Source: Rhodobacteraceae bacterium (ex Bugula neritina AB1) (GTDB lineage Bacteria; Pseudomonadota; Alphaproteobacteria; Rhodobacterales; Rhodobacteraceae). Taken from it: DNA of 53,028 bases. Shown here piece after piece: positions 1-9,288 of this stretch. How positions within the stretch are numbered: the first letter of the stretch is position 1; each line of letters starts with the position of its first letter. The notes beneath the pieces were generated by a model. The model made no database searches. It saw only the letters and a program-made list of their open reading frames with translations, and had not been told where the DNA came from. A program made the position numbers and the translations under genes. The stretch is from NCBI GenBank assembly GCA_001730095.1, contig MDLF01000078.1, positions 1 to 53,028 on the forward strand, given 5' to 3'.

Positions 1-1
1 G

Positions 2-430
2 GTCGAACGTGTCAGCCGCTTCACCATGCTGCTGAAGAACCCGAACAAGCGCACCAAGCCGGTGATGGGGAAAATTATGAAAGCCGTACGCGACCTGCCT
101 CATCTGGCCCGCAAATCAATCACCTTTGATCGCGGTACCGAGTTCGTCAGCTGGCCACATTTGCAGGCCGAAATCGGGACGCAGACATGGTTCTGCGATC
201 CTTCCAGCCCGTGGCAAAAAGGCACGGTCGAGAACACCAATCGAAGGGTCCGAAGATGGCTTCCTCGCAAGCGCGACATTAGGACGATCACAGACGAGGA
301 CATGAAGGTGATCTGTGATCGGCTCAACAATACGCCTCGCAAGTGCCTTGGATGGAAGACGCCCGCTGAAGTCTTCCGTGAAAAGATGATGGAAGAGATG
401 GGCCGATCCCCCTACCCTCAACGCCAATAG
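2..430 (+). CDS. IS30-family transposase, C-terminal part (5' end outside window)
   Basis: The open frame runs from the left edge to a TAG at 428-430, so only the C-terminal ~142 residues of the transposase are visible. It has the second half of an IS30-type DDE integrase core: TFDRGTEF (the middle Asp), then CDPSSPWQKGTVENTNRRVR (the region with the catalytic Glu of GTVEN), and a C-terminal segment ending in NTPRKCLGWKTPAEVF, typical of IS30 transposases. The enzyme would cut and join the ends of its own insertion sequence. It may be intact upstream; I cannot tell. The right terminal inverted repeat should lie shortly after 430, but without the left end I cannot define it. Confidence 0.85.
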   Translation, partial: VERVSRFTMLLKNPNKRTKPVMGKIMKAVRDLPHLARKSITFDRGTEFVSWPHLQAEIGTQTWFCDPSSPWQKGTVENTNRRVRRWLPRKRDIRTITDEDMKVICDRLNNTPRKCLGWKTPAEVFREKMMEEMGRSPYPQRQ

Positions 431-686
431 GAGTCGCAGTTCAGGTATCGCTCACACCTTGAGCCATCATGGGGTGGTTCAGCACAAGGGGATAGGTTTG
501 CGGCAGCGGCGGTTTGACATTGCCCAAGGCTACCCTACCGTCTTTGGCGAGCACAGTGCCTGCTGGATGCATGGAGCGCTGCTGTTTGTGTCTTTTGTAG
601 GGGCGCGCAGCAAAGAAATGCCGTTGGCCGCGGCGGCTGCGTGTGAACCTGTTTGGTGGGTGGCTGGTTACTAGGGCTTTGGTGCT
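431..686. other. Spacer between transposase and giant LamG protein; possible remnant coding sequence
   Basis: This probably includes the right end of the insertion sequence and decayed upstream sequence. From 459 there is an open frame in phase with the downstream giant gene, closed by a TAG at 672-674, only 12 nt before that gene's GTG. The peptide it would encode resembles nothing I recognise and has no signal peptide. No good promoter or terminator was seen. Confidence 0.4.
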
Positions 687-3600
687 GTGAATAATGTTTT
701 GCAAACCGACAATGTCGGCGTTGATATTCAGGATATCTCGCTGACAGGCGATTTTACAATTGAATTCAATATCTTCTTTGAACCGGGATCGGAGATTGCC
801 AAGAATGACGGGGCGGTGTCCTCGCAATCCGCAGGCGGCAATGACATCAATTTCTTTGATGGCATCCCACGCCTTTACGATGCGGATTGGGGCGATGTCG
901 TGGTCGGGCTGTCGCCGCTTGAAGCCGGAGAGTGGAACCACATTGCCCTGGTGCGCGAAAGCGGTGTTGTCCGGCTCTATGTGAATGGCGTCAATGAGGC
1001 CAACTCTTTGACCCAGAATTATAATGACACCTTTGTGATTTCGGATTTGGCATCCAGCGTCGCCGGGGCGCTGGAAGGCCGTATGGATGAGGTCCGGGTC
1101 TGGTCGCTGGCCCGGCCGGGCGCCGAGATCCTGGGCAATGCGGCCCAGACACTGGATTTGAGCGGCGGCGTTCCTGTCGGCCTTGAGCGCTATTACCGCT
1201 TTGATGAGGATGCGGACCATATTGTGGACGCAACCGGCAATGCCGAAACCGGCCATGACCTGCACCCGCCTGCGGGAACGGTGATCATCGAAGACAATAC
1301 GGTGTTTGACACGCCTGTGGGCGATGTCGGCGGCTTTATCGACACTAAGGTTGTGAACGGGTTGTCGCTGCCGACAGATATGGCCTTCCTACCGGATGGC
1401 CGCATGCTGGTGGTGCAAAAAAGCGGTGAGGTCATCCTGGTTGAGGACCCGAGCGTCGCAAACAGTGCGAAATCCGTCTACATGGATCTCAGCGCCCAGG
1501 TTGAGAATTCCCGGGAATCCGGGCTGCTGAACATTGAGGTCGATCCGAATTTCGACGAGAATGGCTATTTCTACCTGCTCTACACCGATTTGGCCGAACA
1601 GCGCACAACTGTGGCCCGTTATCAGCACCAGGAAAACAGTGGTGGCGCCACCAGCACCGGCGACATCAGCGCGCAGACGGTTCTGTGGCGGGAGTTTGAC
1701 ACCTATTCCGAGGCGGACCACCAGGGCGGCGGCATGGCCATTGCCTATGAGCCGATTGATGCATCAGACCCCAGCCCTTACAAGATGTACATTAGCATTG
1801 GCGAGGAGTTCGAGGCGGCCAATGCGCAAGATCTGACCCATGACGATGGTAAGGTGCACCGGATCAATCTGACCGATGGCTCGATCCCCGCCGACAACCC
1901 CTACTATGATCCGGCTGCGGCGGCGAATTATACGCCTTGGGTGCATACCCAATCTGCGATTTCAACCAGTGCCGAAAATCTGGCGATCGATCCCGAAGGG
2001 GTGGTCACCACGATCTACAGCCACGGGCTGCGCAATCCGTTCCGGGCTGAGTATGATCAGGTGTCGGGCACGCTGTGGATCGGCGAGGTCGGCGGCAACG
2101 GGCGTTTTGCCACCGAAGACATCCATATCGCCGCCCCCGGCGCCGATCACGGCTGGCCGGATTATGAGGGCTATCTGCCGGACCCCGATGATCCGGGGAG
2201 CCCGATTTACAGTTATGTGCATGCCTCGGCCCCCGGGCAGGACCAGCTGCCCAGCTATGGCGATGCGGGGTCTTCTGTTTCCGGCGGTGTTGTTTACCGC
2301 GGTACGGCGTTTCCGTCCGAATTCCAGGGGGTCTATTTCTATGGCGACTGGGTCCGCAACTGGATCCGCTACCTAGAGATCGATTATTCCTCCGGTGAGC
2401 CGGTGTTCGTGTCCGACAACCACTTCAAGAATGCCGGCGGGCAGGTTCTGACCTTTGCGGAAGCGCCGGATGGCAGCCTCTATTACATCACCACCTTCCA
2501 GACCGGAAATATCTTCACCTTTGAAGGCGCGGTGAACCGGCTGGAATACAGCAGCAGCAATCAGGCTCCGGCGGGACAGGGTATCATTCTCGATCCCGGC
2601 GAAGAGGCCAGCCTGACGACGCCGCATACGGTGACTTTTGAAACCGATGCATTTGATCCGGACGGGGATGACATCACCTATGTCTGGTCGTTCGGCGATG
2701 GCCCGGACATTGATGGTGACGGTATTGGCGATGGAGCCACCTCCACCGAGCAGAACCCGACATATACCTATACCTCCGAAGGGCAGTACACGGTCGAGCT
2801 GATCGCCACGGATTCCAACGGGGCGCAAACGGTTTACAACCCGGTGACCATCACGGTCGGCAATGCGCCGGCTGTCACCATCGATACCCCTCTGGCGGGG
2901 GCCACTTTCCGGGCGGGCGATATTCTCACCCTGACTGGCAGCGCCACCGACGCCGAGGACGGGCTCCTGTCCGGGCCGGATGTGTTCTGGTCGGTCAACC
3001 TGGCGCATAATGAGCATTTCCACCCCGAATTGCCGGCGGCGGAAAATGTACCGGGCGGCATTCAATTCGAAATTCCGACGAGCGGGCATGATTATTTTGA
3101 AACGGTGGGCTATTCGGTTGCGCTGACCGCGATCGACAGTTCAGGCCTGGCCACCACCGAGACGGTCCTGATCTACCCCGAGGAAAGCATCACGACCTAT
3201 GACATGCCGGATGTGGCAGGGTTCACCTTCTATCTGGATGGGATCGCCTATAGCGGCGATCAGGTCCGCGATAATATCATCGGGTTCAATCATTCCCTGG
3301 ACGTGCAAAGCTCCTATATCAGCGGCGGCTACAACTGGGATTTCTCGCATTGGGAGGATGACCCGTCCATTACCACAACATCCAGAACCTTTGTGGTGCC
3401 GGAAACCGACAGCACGATACGGCCGGTTTTTGTGCAGGGCACCCCGTCTCTGGATGCGGCTGGGGATACGCTTTCGGTTGATCTGGCAGAGCTTGCGGAC
3501 GGCTCCTGGGCCGCCCTGCCCTATAATATCTTTGCCAATGACAGCGGTGCGGGCCTCGCTCTGGAGGCTCTGCAGGGCTACAAAGGCAATGGCCAGCCGG

Positions 3601-5159
3601 TCACGGTGAGCAGTTTTGACTCGTCCGGGCGGCTGAAGACCTGGTCGGATGGCGGCGGGCTGTTCCGGATCAGCAGCGACGGCAGCGTTGAGTTCAAGGA
3701 CCGCGACGGCCAGTTCGCAGGCCTGGCGGCGGGCGCCAGCGCGACCGTCTCCATCGGTTATGAAATCGGCGACGGTGTCAGCACAGATGCCGCCCCGATT
3801 TCCCTGACGATCAGCAATGGGGACACAAGCCCCGCCAACACGGCCCCCTCCGGCGCCGGCATCCTGCTGGATCCGGGCGAGGAGACCGCCGCCGCCGCAC
3901 CGCATACGGTGACCTTTGAGGCGGATGTGAGCGACGCCGAAGGCCATATGCTGACCTATGCCTGGGACTTTGGCGACGGCACGGTTTCGGATCTGGCAGC
4001 GCCCTCCCGCACCTACAGCAGCGAGGGGCTGTTCACGGTCTCGCTGACCGTCACCGACGAGCTGGGGGCGGCGACCAGTTTTGCGACGGCAGAGATCGAT
4101 GTCGGCAATGCGGCGCCGGTTGCGGCGGATGACAGCTTCAGCCTGACCACCGGGTTTGATCCGGTGGCAAGCCATCTGCATATTCTGGACAATGACCATG
4201 ATCCGGACGGCACGCTGAACATGCAGGCTGTGGAGGTTCTCTCCGGTCCCGGTTTCGGCACTGTTGAAATCATCGACACGGCGCAGGAGCTGCTGGACCG
4301 CGGGCTGATGGCGGGCCATTACGGGCATGCGGAATATGTGCCGGATGACCCGGGTTTTGAGGGCACCGACAGTTTCACCTACCGGGTGCAGGACAATGAG
4401 GGAAAATGGTCGAATGCGGCCACCGCAACCATCACGGTGTCTTCCGGCGGATCAGGTGGGTCAGGCGGATCAGGTGGATCGCCGGGGGCGCTGCTGTCGC
4501 AGAACAGCGGCAGCGGTGTCGATGTTCAGGATCTGACTGTCACCGGCGACTATACGGTCGAGTTCTGGGCTGCCTTTGCACCTGGCAGCACGGTCAACAA
4601 ATATGATGCCGTGCTCTCGGCCGGCAGCTATGACAGCCTGCGCAGCGATGACCCCGCCACCGACGGTGTCTTTGGCAATGACCTGAACTTCCATGCCGGC
4701 CAGATGCGCCTGTATTCGACGGAGACGGCCGGCAGCCCGGATGTCATCGTTGCCAATACCGCCGTCGCTTCCGACGGATCCTGGAACCATTTCGCCCTGG
4801 TCCGGGAAAGCGATGACTTCTTCATCTATGTCAACGGCGATCTCGATGCCTCGGCCACCAATGCCCTGGCCGCAGATCTGGTCATTGAAAGCATCGCCAG
4901 CAATGTCCGGCAGCAAAATGCCTTTGGCGGCAGCCTGGACGAGCTGCGGATCTGGGATGATGCACGCAGTGCAGCCGAAATCATGGGGAATTACATGCAG
5001 GCGGTTGATCCGGCGGCAGAGGGTCTGCTGCGCTACTACCAGTTCAATGACATGGATGATGTGATCGATTCCACCGGCAATGCGGAAGCGCAGGGAGACT
5101 TGGCCTATGCGGCGGTTGCTGGTGCGGATTGGGCCGATACCGATGTTTTCATCTTCTGA
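687..5159 (+). CDS. Giant multidomain protein: LamG, PQQ-type sugar dehydrogenase, PKD repeats, LamG
   Basis: 1490 residues with this order. A LamG/concanavalin-like domain (~1-185) is followed by a soluble glucose/sorbosone dehydrogenase-type beta-propeller (~215-615). The propeller shows LPTDMAFLPDGRMLVVQ, ADHQGGGMA, HGLRNPFRAEYD and a GADHGWP block, where the family binds PQQ and calcium. Then come a PKD domain (~625-725, VWSFGDG), Ig-like stretches, a second PKD (~1050-1140, YAWDFGDG), a cadherin-like domain with FTYRVQDNEG (~1142-1250), a Gly/Ser linker and a second LamG (~1265-1490) closely resembling the first. It is probably an extracellular carbohydrate-binding protein that may oxidise sugars. 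The GTG start follows an in-frame TAG by 12 nt and opens directly in the LamG fold with no signal peptide, so the true N-terminus may be lost. Alternatively it leaves by a non-Sec route. Confidence 0.72.
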   Translation: MNNVLQTDNVGVDIQDISLTGDFTIEFNIFFEPGSEIAKNDGAVSSQSAGGNDINFFDGIPRLYDADWGDVVVGLSPLEAGEWNHIALVRESGVVRLYVNGVNEANSLTQNYNDTFVISDLASSVAGALEGRMDEVRVWSLARPGAEILGNAAQTLDLSGGVPVGLERYYRFDEDADHIVDATGNAETGHDLHPPAGTVIIEDNTVFDTPVGDVGGFIDTKVVNGLSLPTDMAFLPDGRMLVVQKSGEVILVEDPSVANSAKSVYMDLSAQVENSRESGLLNIEVDPNFDENGYFYLLYTDLAEQRTTVARYQHQENSGGATSTGDISAQTVLWREFDTYSEADHQGGGMAIAYEPIDASDPSPYKMYISIGEEFEAANAQDLTHDDGKVHRINLTDGSIPADNPYYDPAAAANYTPWVHTQSAISTSAENLAIDPEGVVTTIYSHGLRNPFRAEYDQVSGTLWIGEVGGNGRFATEDIHIAAPGADHGWPDYEGYLPDPDDPGSPIYSYVHASAPGQDQLPSYGDAGSSVSGGVVYRGTAFPSEFQGVYFYGDWVRNWIRYLEIDYSSGEPVFVSDNHFKNAGGQVLTFAEAPDGSLYYITTFQTGNIFTFEGAVNRLEYSSSNQAPAGQGIILDPGEEASLTTPHTVTFETDAFDPDGDDITYVWSFGDGPDIDGDGIGDGATSTEQNPTYTYTSEGQYTVELIATDSNGAQTVYNPVTITVGNAPAVTIDTPLAGATFRAGDILTLTGSATDAEDGLLSGPDVFWSVNLAHNEHFHPELPAAENVPGGIQFEIPTSGHDYFETVGYSVALTAIDSSGLATTETVLIYPEESITTYDMPDVAGFTFYLDGIAYSGDQVRDNIIGFNHSLDVQSSYISGGYNWDFSHWEDDPSITTTSRTFVVPETDSTIRPVFVQGTPSLDAAGDTLSVDLAELADGSWAALPYNIFANDSGAGLALEALQGYKGNGQPVTVSSFDSSGRLKTWSDGGGLFRISSDGSVEFKDRDGQFAGLAAGASATVSIGYEIGDGVSTDAAPISLTISNGDTSPANTAPSGAGILLDPGEETAAAAPHTVTFEADVSDAEGHMLTYAWDFGDGTVSDLAAPSRTYSSEGLFTVSLTVTDELGAATSFATAEIDVGNAAPVAADDSFSLTTGFDPVASHLHILDNDHDPDGTLNMQAVEVLSGPGFGTVEIIDTAQELLDRGLMAGHYGHAEYVPDDPGFEGTDSFTYRVQDNEGKWSNAATATITVSSGGSGGSGGSGGSPGALLSQNSGSGVDVQDLTVTGDYTVEFWAAFAPGSTVNKYDAVLSAGSYDSLRSDDPATDGVFGNDLNFHAGQMRLYSTETAGSPDVIVANTAVASDGSWNHFALVRESDDFFIYVNGDLDASATNALAADLVIESIASNVRQQNAFGGSLDELRIWDDARSAAEIMGNYMQAVDPAAEGLLRYYQFNDMDDVIDSTGNAEAQGDLAYAAVAGADWADTDVFIF

Positions 5160-6774
5160 GGCGTACGCGCCCGGCCGCGCCTCGGGCGCGGGCCTGGCGC
5201 GGATGGTGCCTGCCGCCATCCTGGCTCTGGGGGCGGTGCTGTTTGCAGTGAACCTGTGGCGCAACCGTTTCTTCCTGCATGATGATGCGTTCATTTCGCT
5301 CCGCTATGCCCGGAATTTTGCAGAGTATGGGGAGTTGTCCTGGAATCTTGGCGACCGGGTCGAGGGCTATACCAATTTTCTCTATGTGCTGATCAGCTCT
5401 GGGCTGCTGCGGCTGGGTCTGGATCCGGTGTTGGCGCTGCGGCTGATCAATGCTGCGGCGGTGGCTCTTCTGGTTGCCGGGGTGGTCTACGGGCTGCGGG
5501 CGCTGTTTCCTGAGCGCCGCGGTGTGCAGGCGTTCGGGCTGGCGCTGATCCTGGGCAATGTGTCGGCTGCAGTCTGGCTGGTTGGCGGGCTGGAAGCCCC
5601 TCTGGCGGCAGGCTTTGTGACCTGGGGGATGGTTTTCCTGCTTCAGGCGATGGCGGATGACGGCAGCGACACCGGCAACGGGCGCGGAACGGAACATGAA
5701 ACGGGACACGGAGTCAGCGACAGCATTCTGGCAGGGTCGTTTTTTGCGCTTGCCGTTCTCACCCGGCCAGACGGGGTGGTTGTGGTTGCTGCGGCCTTTG
5801 TGGCGTTCCTTGTGGCAGCCCGCGGCAGCGGACGCAGCCGCCTGCTGAAGGCGCTGGTGATTGCCGGCATTCCCTTTGCGGTGGCGGCGATCCACATGGG
5901 GTGGCGGATGGCCTATTATGGTGATCTGGTCCCGAATACGTTTCACGCCAAAGTGGGATTGGACCTGGCACACCGGCTTGGCAAGGTCGGGGCGTATCTC
6001 TTGAAATCGGCTCTGCTCTATTTGCCGGTGCTGGCCTGCGGCGGCCTGGGGCTGCTGGCCGCCGCAGCGCAAGGCAGGCTGACCCGGGTTATCTGTGTTC
6101 TGGCCACGGTCTGCGCTGCCTTCTTGCTGTATGTCGTCTGGTCGGGCGGAGATCATATGGCGGCCGCGCGCGTTCTGTTGCCGGTGTCCGGTCCGGCGGC
6201 GTTGCTGGCGGCGGCTGCGTTGGCAGCCATGCGCCCGCCCTATGCACGCGGGTTTGCGGCCCTGTGCCTGGGGCTTCTTGTTGCGGCGGCGGTCAATGCC
6301 CGGTCGTTCCGGATGGATTGGGCGGCGTTCAACGGGATCATTGTGGGCCGGTATATCGAGCAGGCTTGGCCGCAGGATTCTCTGGTTGCCCTGAACACAG
6401 CCGGTTCGACACCGTTCTTTGCCCCGTCCCATAGGTATATCGACATGTTGGGATTGAATGACCGGACGATTGCCACACGGGCGAATGTGCCGAAGCTTGC
6501 GCGCCGCCAGGCCATGCCCGGTCACGGCAAAGGGGATGGGGCCTATGTCCTGTCCCGCGCGCCTGGTTACGTCATCCTGGGAGGAGCTGAGGGCATCGCC
6601 GTTACAGAGGCCCGCAACTGGTTCCTGACAGGCGTGGAGTTGAGCCAATTGCCTGAGTTTTCCGAATGCTACCGCAAGCGGACTGTCTCCCTTGAGGTGC
6701 CTGCGGACATGGCCCGGTTCCGTCCGGGGGCAGGCCCTATTCCGTTTACCTTCTATGTGAGAGTGTGCGTGTGA
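5107..6774 (+). CDS. GT-C membrane glycosyltransferase, AftB/LphB-like
   Basis: A polytopic membrane protein with about ten hydrophobic segments and a soluble C-terminal part. The first periplasmic loop carries HDDAFISLRYARNFAEYG followed by VEGYTNFLY. This Asp-Asp pair and VEG-Y/T-F-L pattern is what I know from mycobacterial arabinofuranosyltransferase AftB and LphB-type proteins. A second family mark, SGGDHMAAARVLLP, lies before the late helices. Such enzymes use polyprenyl-phosphate sugars at the outer face of the inner membrane. The start is uncertain: ATG 5107 has AGGGAG nine nt upstream and overlaps the previous gene by 53 nt; ATG 5143 and 5203 are alternatives. It is related to the gene at 13508-15208, and the predicted polyprenyl-P-pentose pathway at 34023-37979 could supply its donor (inference). 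Confidence 0.75.
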   Translation: MRRLLVRIGPIPMFSSSEAYAPGRASGAGLARMVPAAILALGAVLFAVNLWRNRFFLHDDAFISLRYARNFAEYGELSWNLGDRVEGYTNFLYVLISSGLLRLGLDPVLALRLINAAAVALLVAGVVYGLRALFPERRGVQAFGLALILGNVSAAVWLVGGLEAPLAAGFVTWGMVFLLQAMADDGSDTGNGRGTEHETGHGVSDSILAGSFFALAVLTRPDGVVVVAAAFVAFLVAARGSGRSRLLKALVIAGIPFAVAAIHMGWRMAYYGDLVPNTFHAKVGLDLAHRLGKVGAYLLKSALLYLPVLACGGLGLLAAAAQGRLTRVICVLATVCAAFLLYVVWSGGDHMAAARVLLPVSGPAALLAAAALAAMRPPYARGFAALCLGLLVAAAVNARSFRMDWAAFNGIIVGRYIEQAWPQDSLVALNTAGSTPFFAPSHRYIDMLGLNDRTIATRANVPKLARRQAMPGHGKGDGAYVLSRAPGYVILGGAEGIAVTEARNWFLTGVELSQLPEFSECYRKRTVSLEVPADMARFRPGAGPIPFTFYVRVCV

Positions 6775-7817
6775 TGCCGCCGCCGGGGGCTGCCAGAGCC
6801 TGCAGCCCGGAGCAGGTGCTGGTTGTCATCCCGGCCTTGAATGAGGCCGCGGCGATTGAGGCCTGCATTGCCTCTCTGCGGGTGGATGACCGTTTCATGG
6901 AGCGTGTCTGCATCGTTGTGGCCGATGGCGGCAGCACCGATGGCACCCGGGACATCGTGAAGAGGATGGCTGCAGATGATCCGATGTTGCGGCTGCTGAA
7001 CAATCCCGCCCGACTGCAGTCTGCGGGCATCAACCTGGCGGTGAAGCGGGAAGCCAAGCCGGAGCATGCCATTCTGGTGCGCTGCGATGCCCATGCGGTT
7101 TACCCGCCGGGTTACGTCCGGCGGGTGGCTGAAGCTTTGGCCTGCCGCCCGGAGGCCGCATCGGTTGCCACGGTCATGGATGCCGCAGGGGACAGCGGTT
7201 TTGCGCGGGCCTGCGCCTGGGTGATGGATACGCCGCTTGGCTCGGGCGGCTCGCAACATCGCGGCGGCACTCGGCCGCAATGGGTGGACCATGGCCATCA
7301 TGCGGGATTCCGGCTGAGCTGGTTCCGGCGCATCGGTGGCTATAACCCCAGCTTCAGCCATAATGAGGATGCGGAATACGACCGGCGCCTGGCACAGGCC
7401 GGGGGCCGGATCTGGCTGGCTGCAGATATCCGGTTGACCTATCAGGTGCGGCGCACGCCCGGGGGGCTGCGGCGGCAGTACTGGAACTATGGTCGCGGCC
7501 GGGCGCGCACTGTGCTGACGCATCGGATGCGGCCGCGGTTGCGTCAGCTTGTGCCGGTGCTGAATGTTCTGGGCCTGGCAGGCGGCCTGGCCGGCGCTGC
7601 GCTTTGGCCGCCTGCGCTGATCTGGCCTGCGGCCTATGTTGCAGCGCTGCTGGCAGTGTCGCTGGTTGGTGCTCTGCGGCTGCGCGGCTGTGCCGGCCTG
7701 TGGGCGGGGGCAGCGCTTGGCATCATGCATACGGCCTGGGGGCTGGGATTCTTGCGCATCTGGCTGCCCTGGATCATGACACGGCGGCAGGCGCCGACTT
7801 ATGCGCCGAAGCTCTGA
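6774..7817 (+). CDS. ExoA-like family 2 glycosyltransferase
   Basis: 347 residues. The N-terminal GT-A fold has VVIPALNE, the DGGSTDGT nucleotide-sugar motif and RCDAHAVYP as the DxD-equivalent. It continues with NEDAEYDRRL (catalytic Asp region) and ends in two or three hydrophobic segments from about residue 260. The arrangement and length match ExoA, the succinoglycan beta-1,3-glucosyltransferase, which works on lipid-linked intermediates at the cytoplasmic membrane. The ATG at 6774 overlaps the TGA of the GT-C gene (TGATG), implying translational coupling; a GTG at 6765 is possible. Its last 44 nt overlap the end of the oppositely oriented flippase gene. Confidence 0.82.
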   Translation: MPPPGAARACSPEQVLVVIPALNEAAAIEACIASLRVDDRFMERVCIVVADGGSTDGTRDIVKRMAADDPMLRLLNNPARLQSAGINLAVKREAKPEHAILVRCDAHAVYPPGYVRRVAEALACRPEAASVATVMDAAGDSGFARACAWVMDTPLGSGGSQHRGGTRPQWVDHGHHAGFRLSWFRRIGGYNPSFSHNEDAEYDRRLAQAGGRIWLAADIRLTYQVRRTPGGLRRQYWNYGRGRARTVLTHRMRPRLRQLVPVLNVLGLAGGLAGAALWPPALIWPAAYVAALLAVSLVGALRLRGCAGLWAGAALGIMHTAWGLGFLRIWLPWIMTRRQAPTYAPKL

Positions 7818-9288
7818 GCCGGTTGATATCGGCCTTGAGCGGGCGCCAGGACAGCAGCGCGGCAAGGCCGGTCGCAGCCGCTGCGGTGGCAAGAACGGCG
7901 AGCGCTTCCAAGGCAGTGCCTGGGATCATCGGTGACATCCAGGTTCTGAAGGCCAGCCCGCCCCCGGCTCCGGCGGCAACCGGCAGAAGGAGCTGGCGGG
8001 CGGCGGCAAGCCGGTCCAGCGGGATGCAGCGTCCGATATATGCCCAGTACCGCGGCAGATAGGCGACGGCGAACAGGCTGCGGGTGAGGATTGCCGCCTC
8101 GAATCCCAGCGGCAGGGCTGCCAGAAACAGCAGCAGTCCGATTGCGCAGCGTTCCACCGCCATCCGCAGCCGCAGATCGGTTCGGTCGGCGACCATGAAA
8201 ACCCGGGCGCCGCTGGAGGCAAGCGCATCGGTCAGCAGGCCGGGAACAGCCAGTGCAAACACGGTGGCGACCGGGCGCCAGGGGTCCGAGAGCAGCCAGA
8301 CAAATGCCGCCTCCCCGGCCAGGGCGATCACCAGGACACTGGGAAACAGCACTGTGGCCAGCAGCCGGGTCGACGCAAGATACAGACCGGCGACCTCTGG
8401 CGCTCCTGCGCCTTCCCGCCATTGTCGTGACATTGAAACCAGCGTTACCTGCGAGACCGGTCCCGCCAATGCGGTCCGGCTCAGTCGTGCGGCCCGCTCG
8501 GACATGGACCAGAGCGAGACCGCCAGAGTGCCGAAAACCGGCCCGAAGGCCAGCACCGGCGCCTGGTTCTGCAAGGTCATGACGCCGGAAAACAGAAGTG
8601 TGTTTTTTCCGAACCGTAAATGCGGCCGCAGCAGAGGCAGGCTGAAGGCGAAGTGCGGCTGATATGCGGAAAACCAGGCAAAGCCGATTGCCCGCAGCAG
8701 GGCGGTGACCACCTGCTGCGCGACCAGCGCCCAGACGCCTGCTCCGGCAACTGCCAGCGCCATGGCCGCCAGCAGGCCGGCAATCCCGGCAGAGACTGTG
8801 ACGCTTGAGATCTGGTCAAACCGGTAGGCCCGCTCAAGGGCTGCCTGATGGGCAGACATGAGCGATTGCAGAAAGGGCACAGAGGATAGCACCAGCACAA
8901 CCAGCACCAGATCCGGTTCCTGCATCACTTTGGCAAAAATCGGAGCCGCGGCGGCGGTCAGCCCAGCCAGCGCCGCGCCGGTCAGAAACAGGAACCAGAA
9001 CACACTGCTCCATTCCGCCGGTCCCAGATGCGGTCGCCGCACCAGCGACCGGCCCATGCCGGCATCGCTGAAGGCGTTGGCAAAAAGCGGAACCGCCATG
9101 CCAAGCGCCATCAACGCGAAATCCCGCATATCGAGCAGACGGGTGAGAAGCGGCAGGCTGAACAGCTGCAGCAGCGTGAGAAAGGCCCGGGCGCCGATGA
9201 GCGCGCGGACGCTGGCAAAGAATTGCGCCGGGGGGGCGGCGCTGCTGCGGCCTTTGGACAGGGGCAGGATTGCGCGCCGCCTCAGCAT
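7774..9288 (-). CDS. Wzx-type polysaccharide flippase (MATE/MOP superfamily)
   Basis: 504 residues with about 12-14 hydrophobic helices, beginning after LIGARAFLTLLQLFSLPLLT and including AGMGRSLVRR, the usual charged loop after helix 2 of lipopolysaccharide/EPS translocases (ExoT/Wzx type). It would flip undecaprenyl-diphosphate-linked repeat units to the periplasmic face for polymerisation. It is the last gene of a five-gene minus-strand operon, and its ATG overlaps the stop of the sulfotransferase gene by 7 nt. It is the only Wzx candidate in the window, although two initiating transferases are present. Confidence 0.85.
   Translation of the reverse strand: MLRRRAILPLSKGRSSAAPPAQFFASVRALIGARAFLTLLQLFSLPLLTRLLDMRDFALMALGMAVPLFANAFSDAGMGRSLVRRPHLGPAEWSSVFWFLFLTGAALAGLTAAAAPIFAKVMQEPDLVLVVLVLSSVPFLQSLMSAHQAALERAYRFDQISSVTVSAGIAGLLAAMALAVAGAGVWALVAQQVVTALLRAIGFAWFSAYQPHFAFSLPLLRPHLRFGKNTLLFSGVMTLQNQAPVLAFGPVFGTLAVSLWSMSERAARLSRTALAGPVSQVTLVSMSRQWREGAGAPEVAGLYLASTRLLATVLFPSVLVIALAGEAAFVWLLSDPWRPVATVFALAVPGLLTDALASSGARVFMVADRTDLRLRMAVERCAIGLLLFLAALPLGFEAAILTRSLFAVAYLPRYWAYIGRCIPLDRLAAARQLLLPVAAGAGGGLAFRTWMSPMIPGTALEALAVLATAAAATGLAALLSWRPLKADINRLRASAHKSAPAAVS

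Noticed and set aside
459-674. 71-codon frame before the giant protein as an independent gene
   Set aside because: No ribosome-binding site or recognisable domain; more likely remnant sequence.
3141-4328. Long antisense open frame (395 codons) inside the giant LamG gene
   Set aside because: High-GC shadow: composition rich in Arg/Pro/Gly, no domain, while the plus frame has clear PKD and LamG domains.
5149-6648. 499-codon minus-strand frame opposite the first GT-C gene
   Set aside because: Gln/Arg/His-rich with no family features; the opposite strand encodes a convincing membrane transferase.
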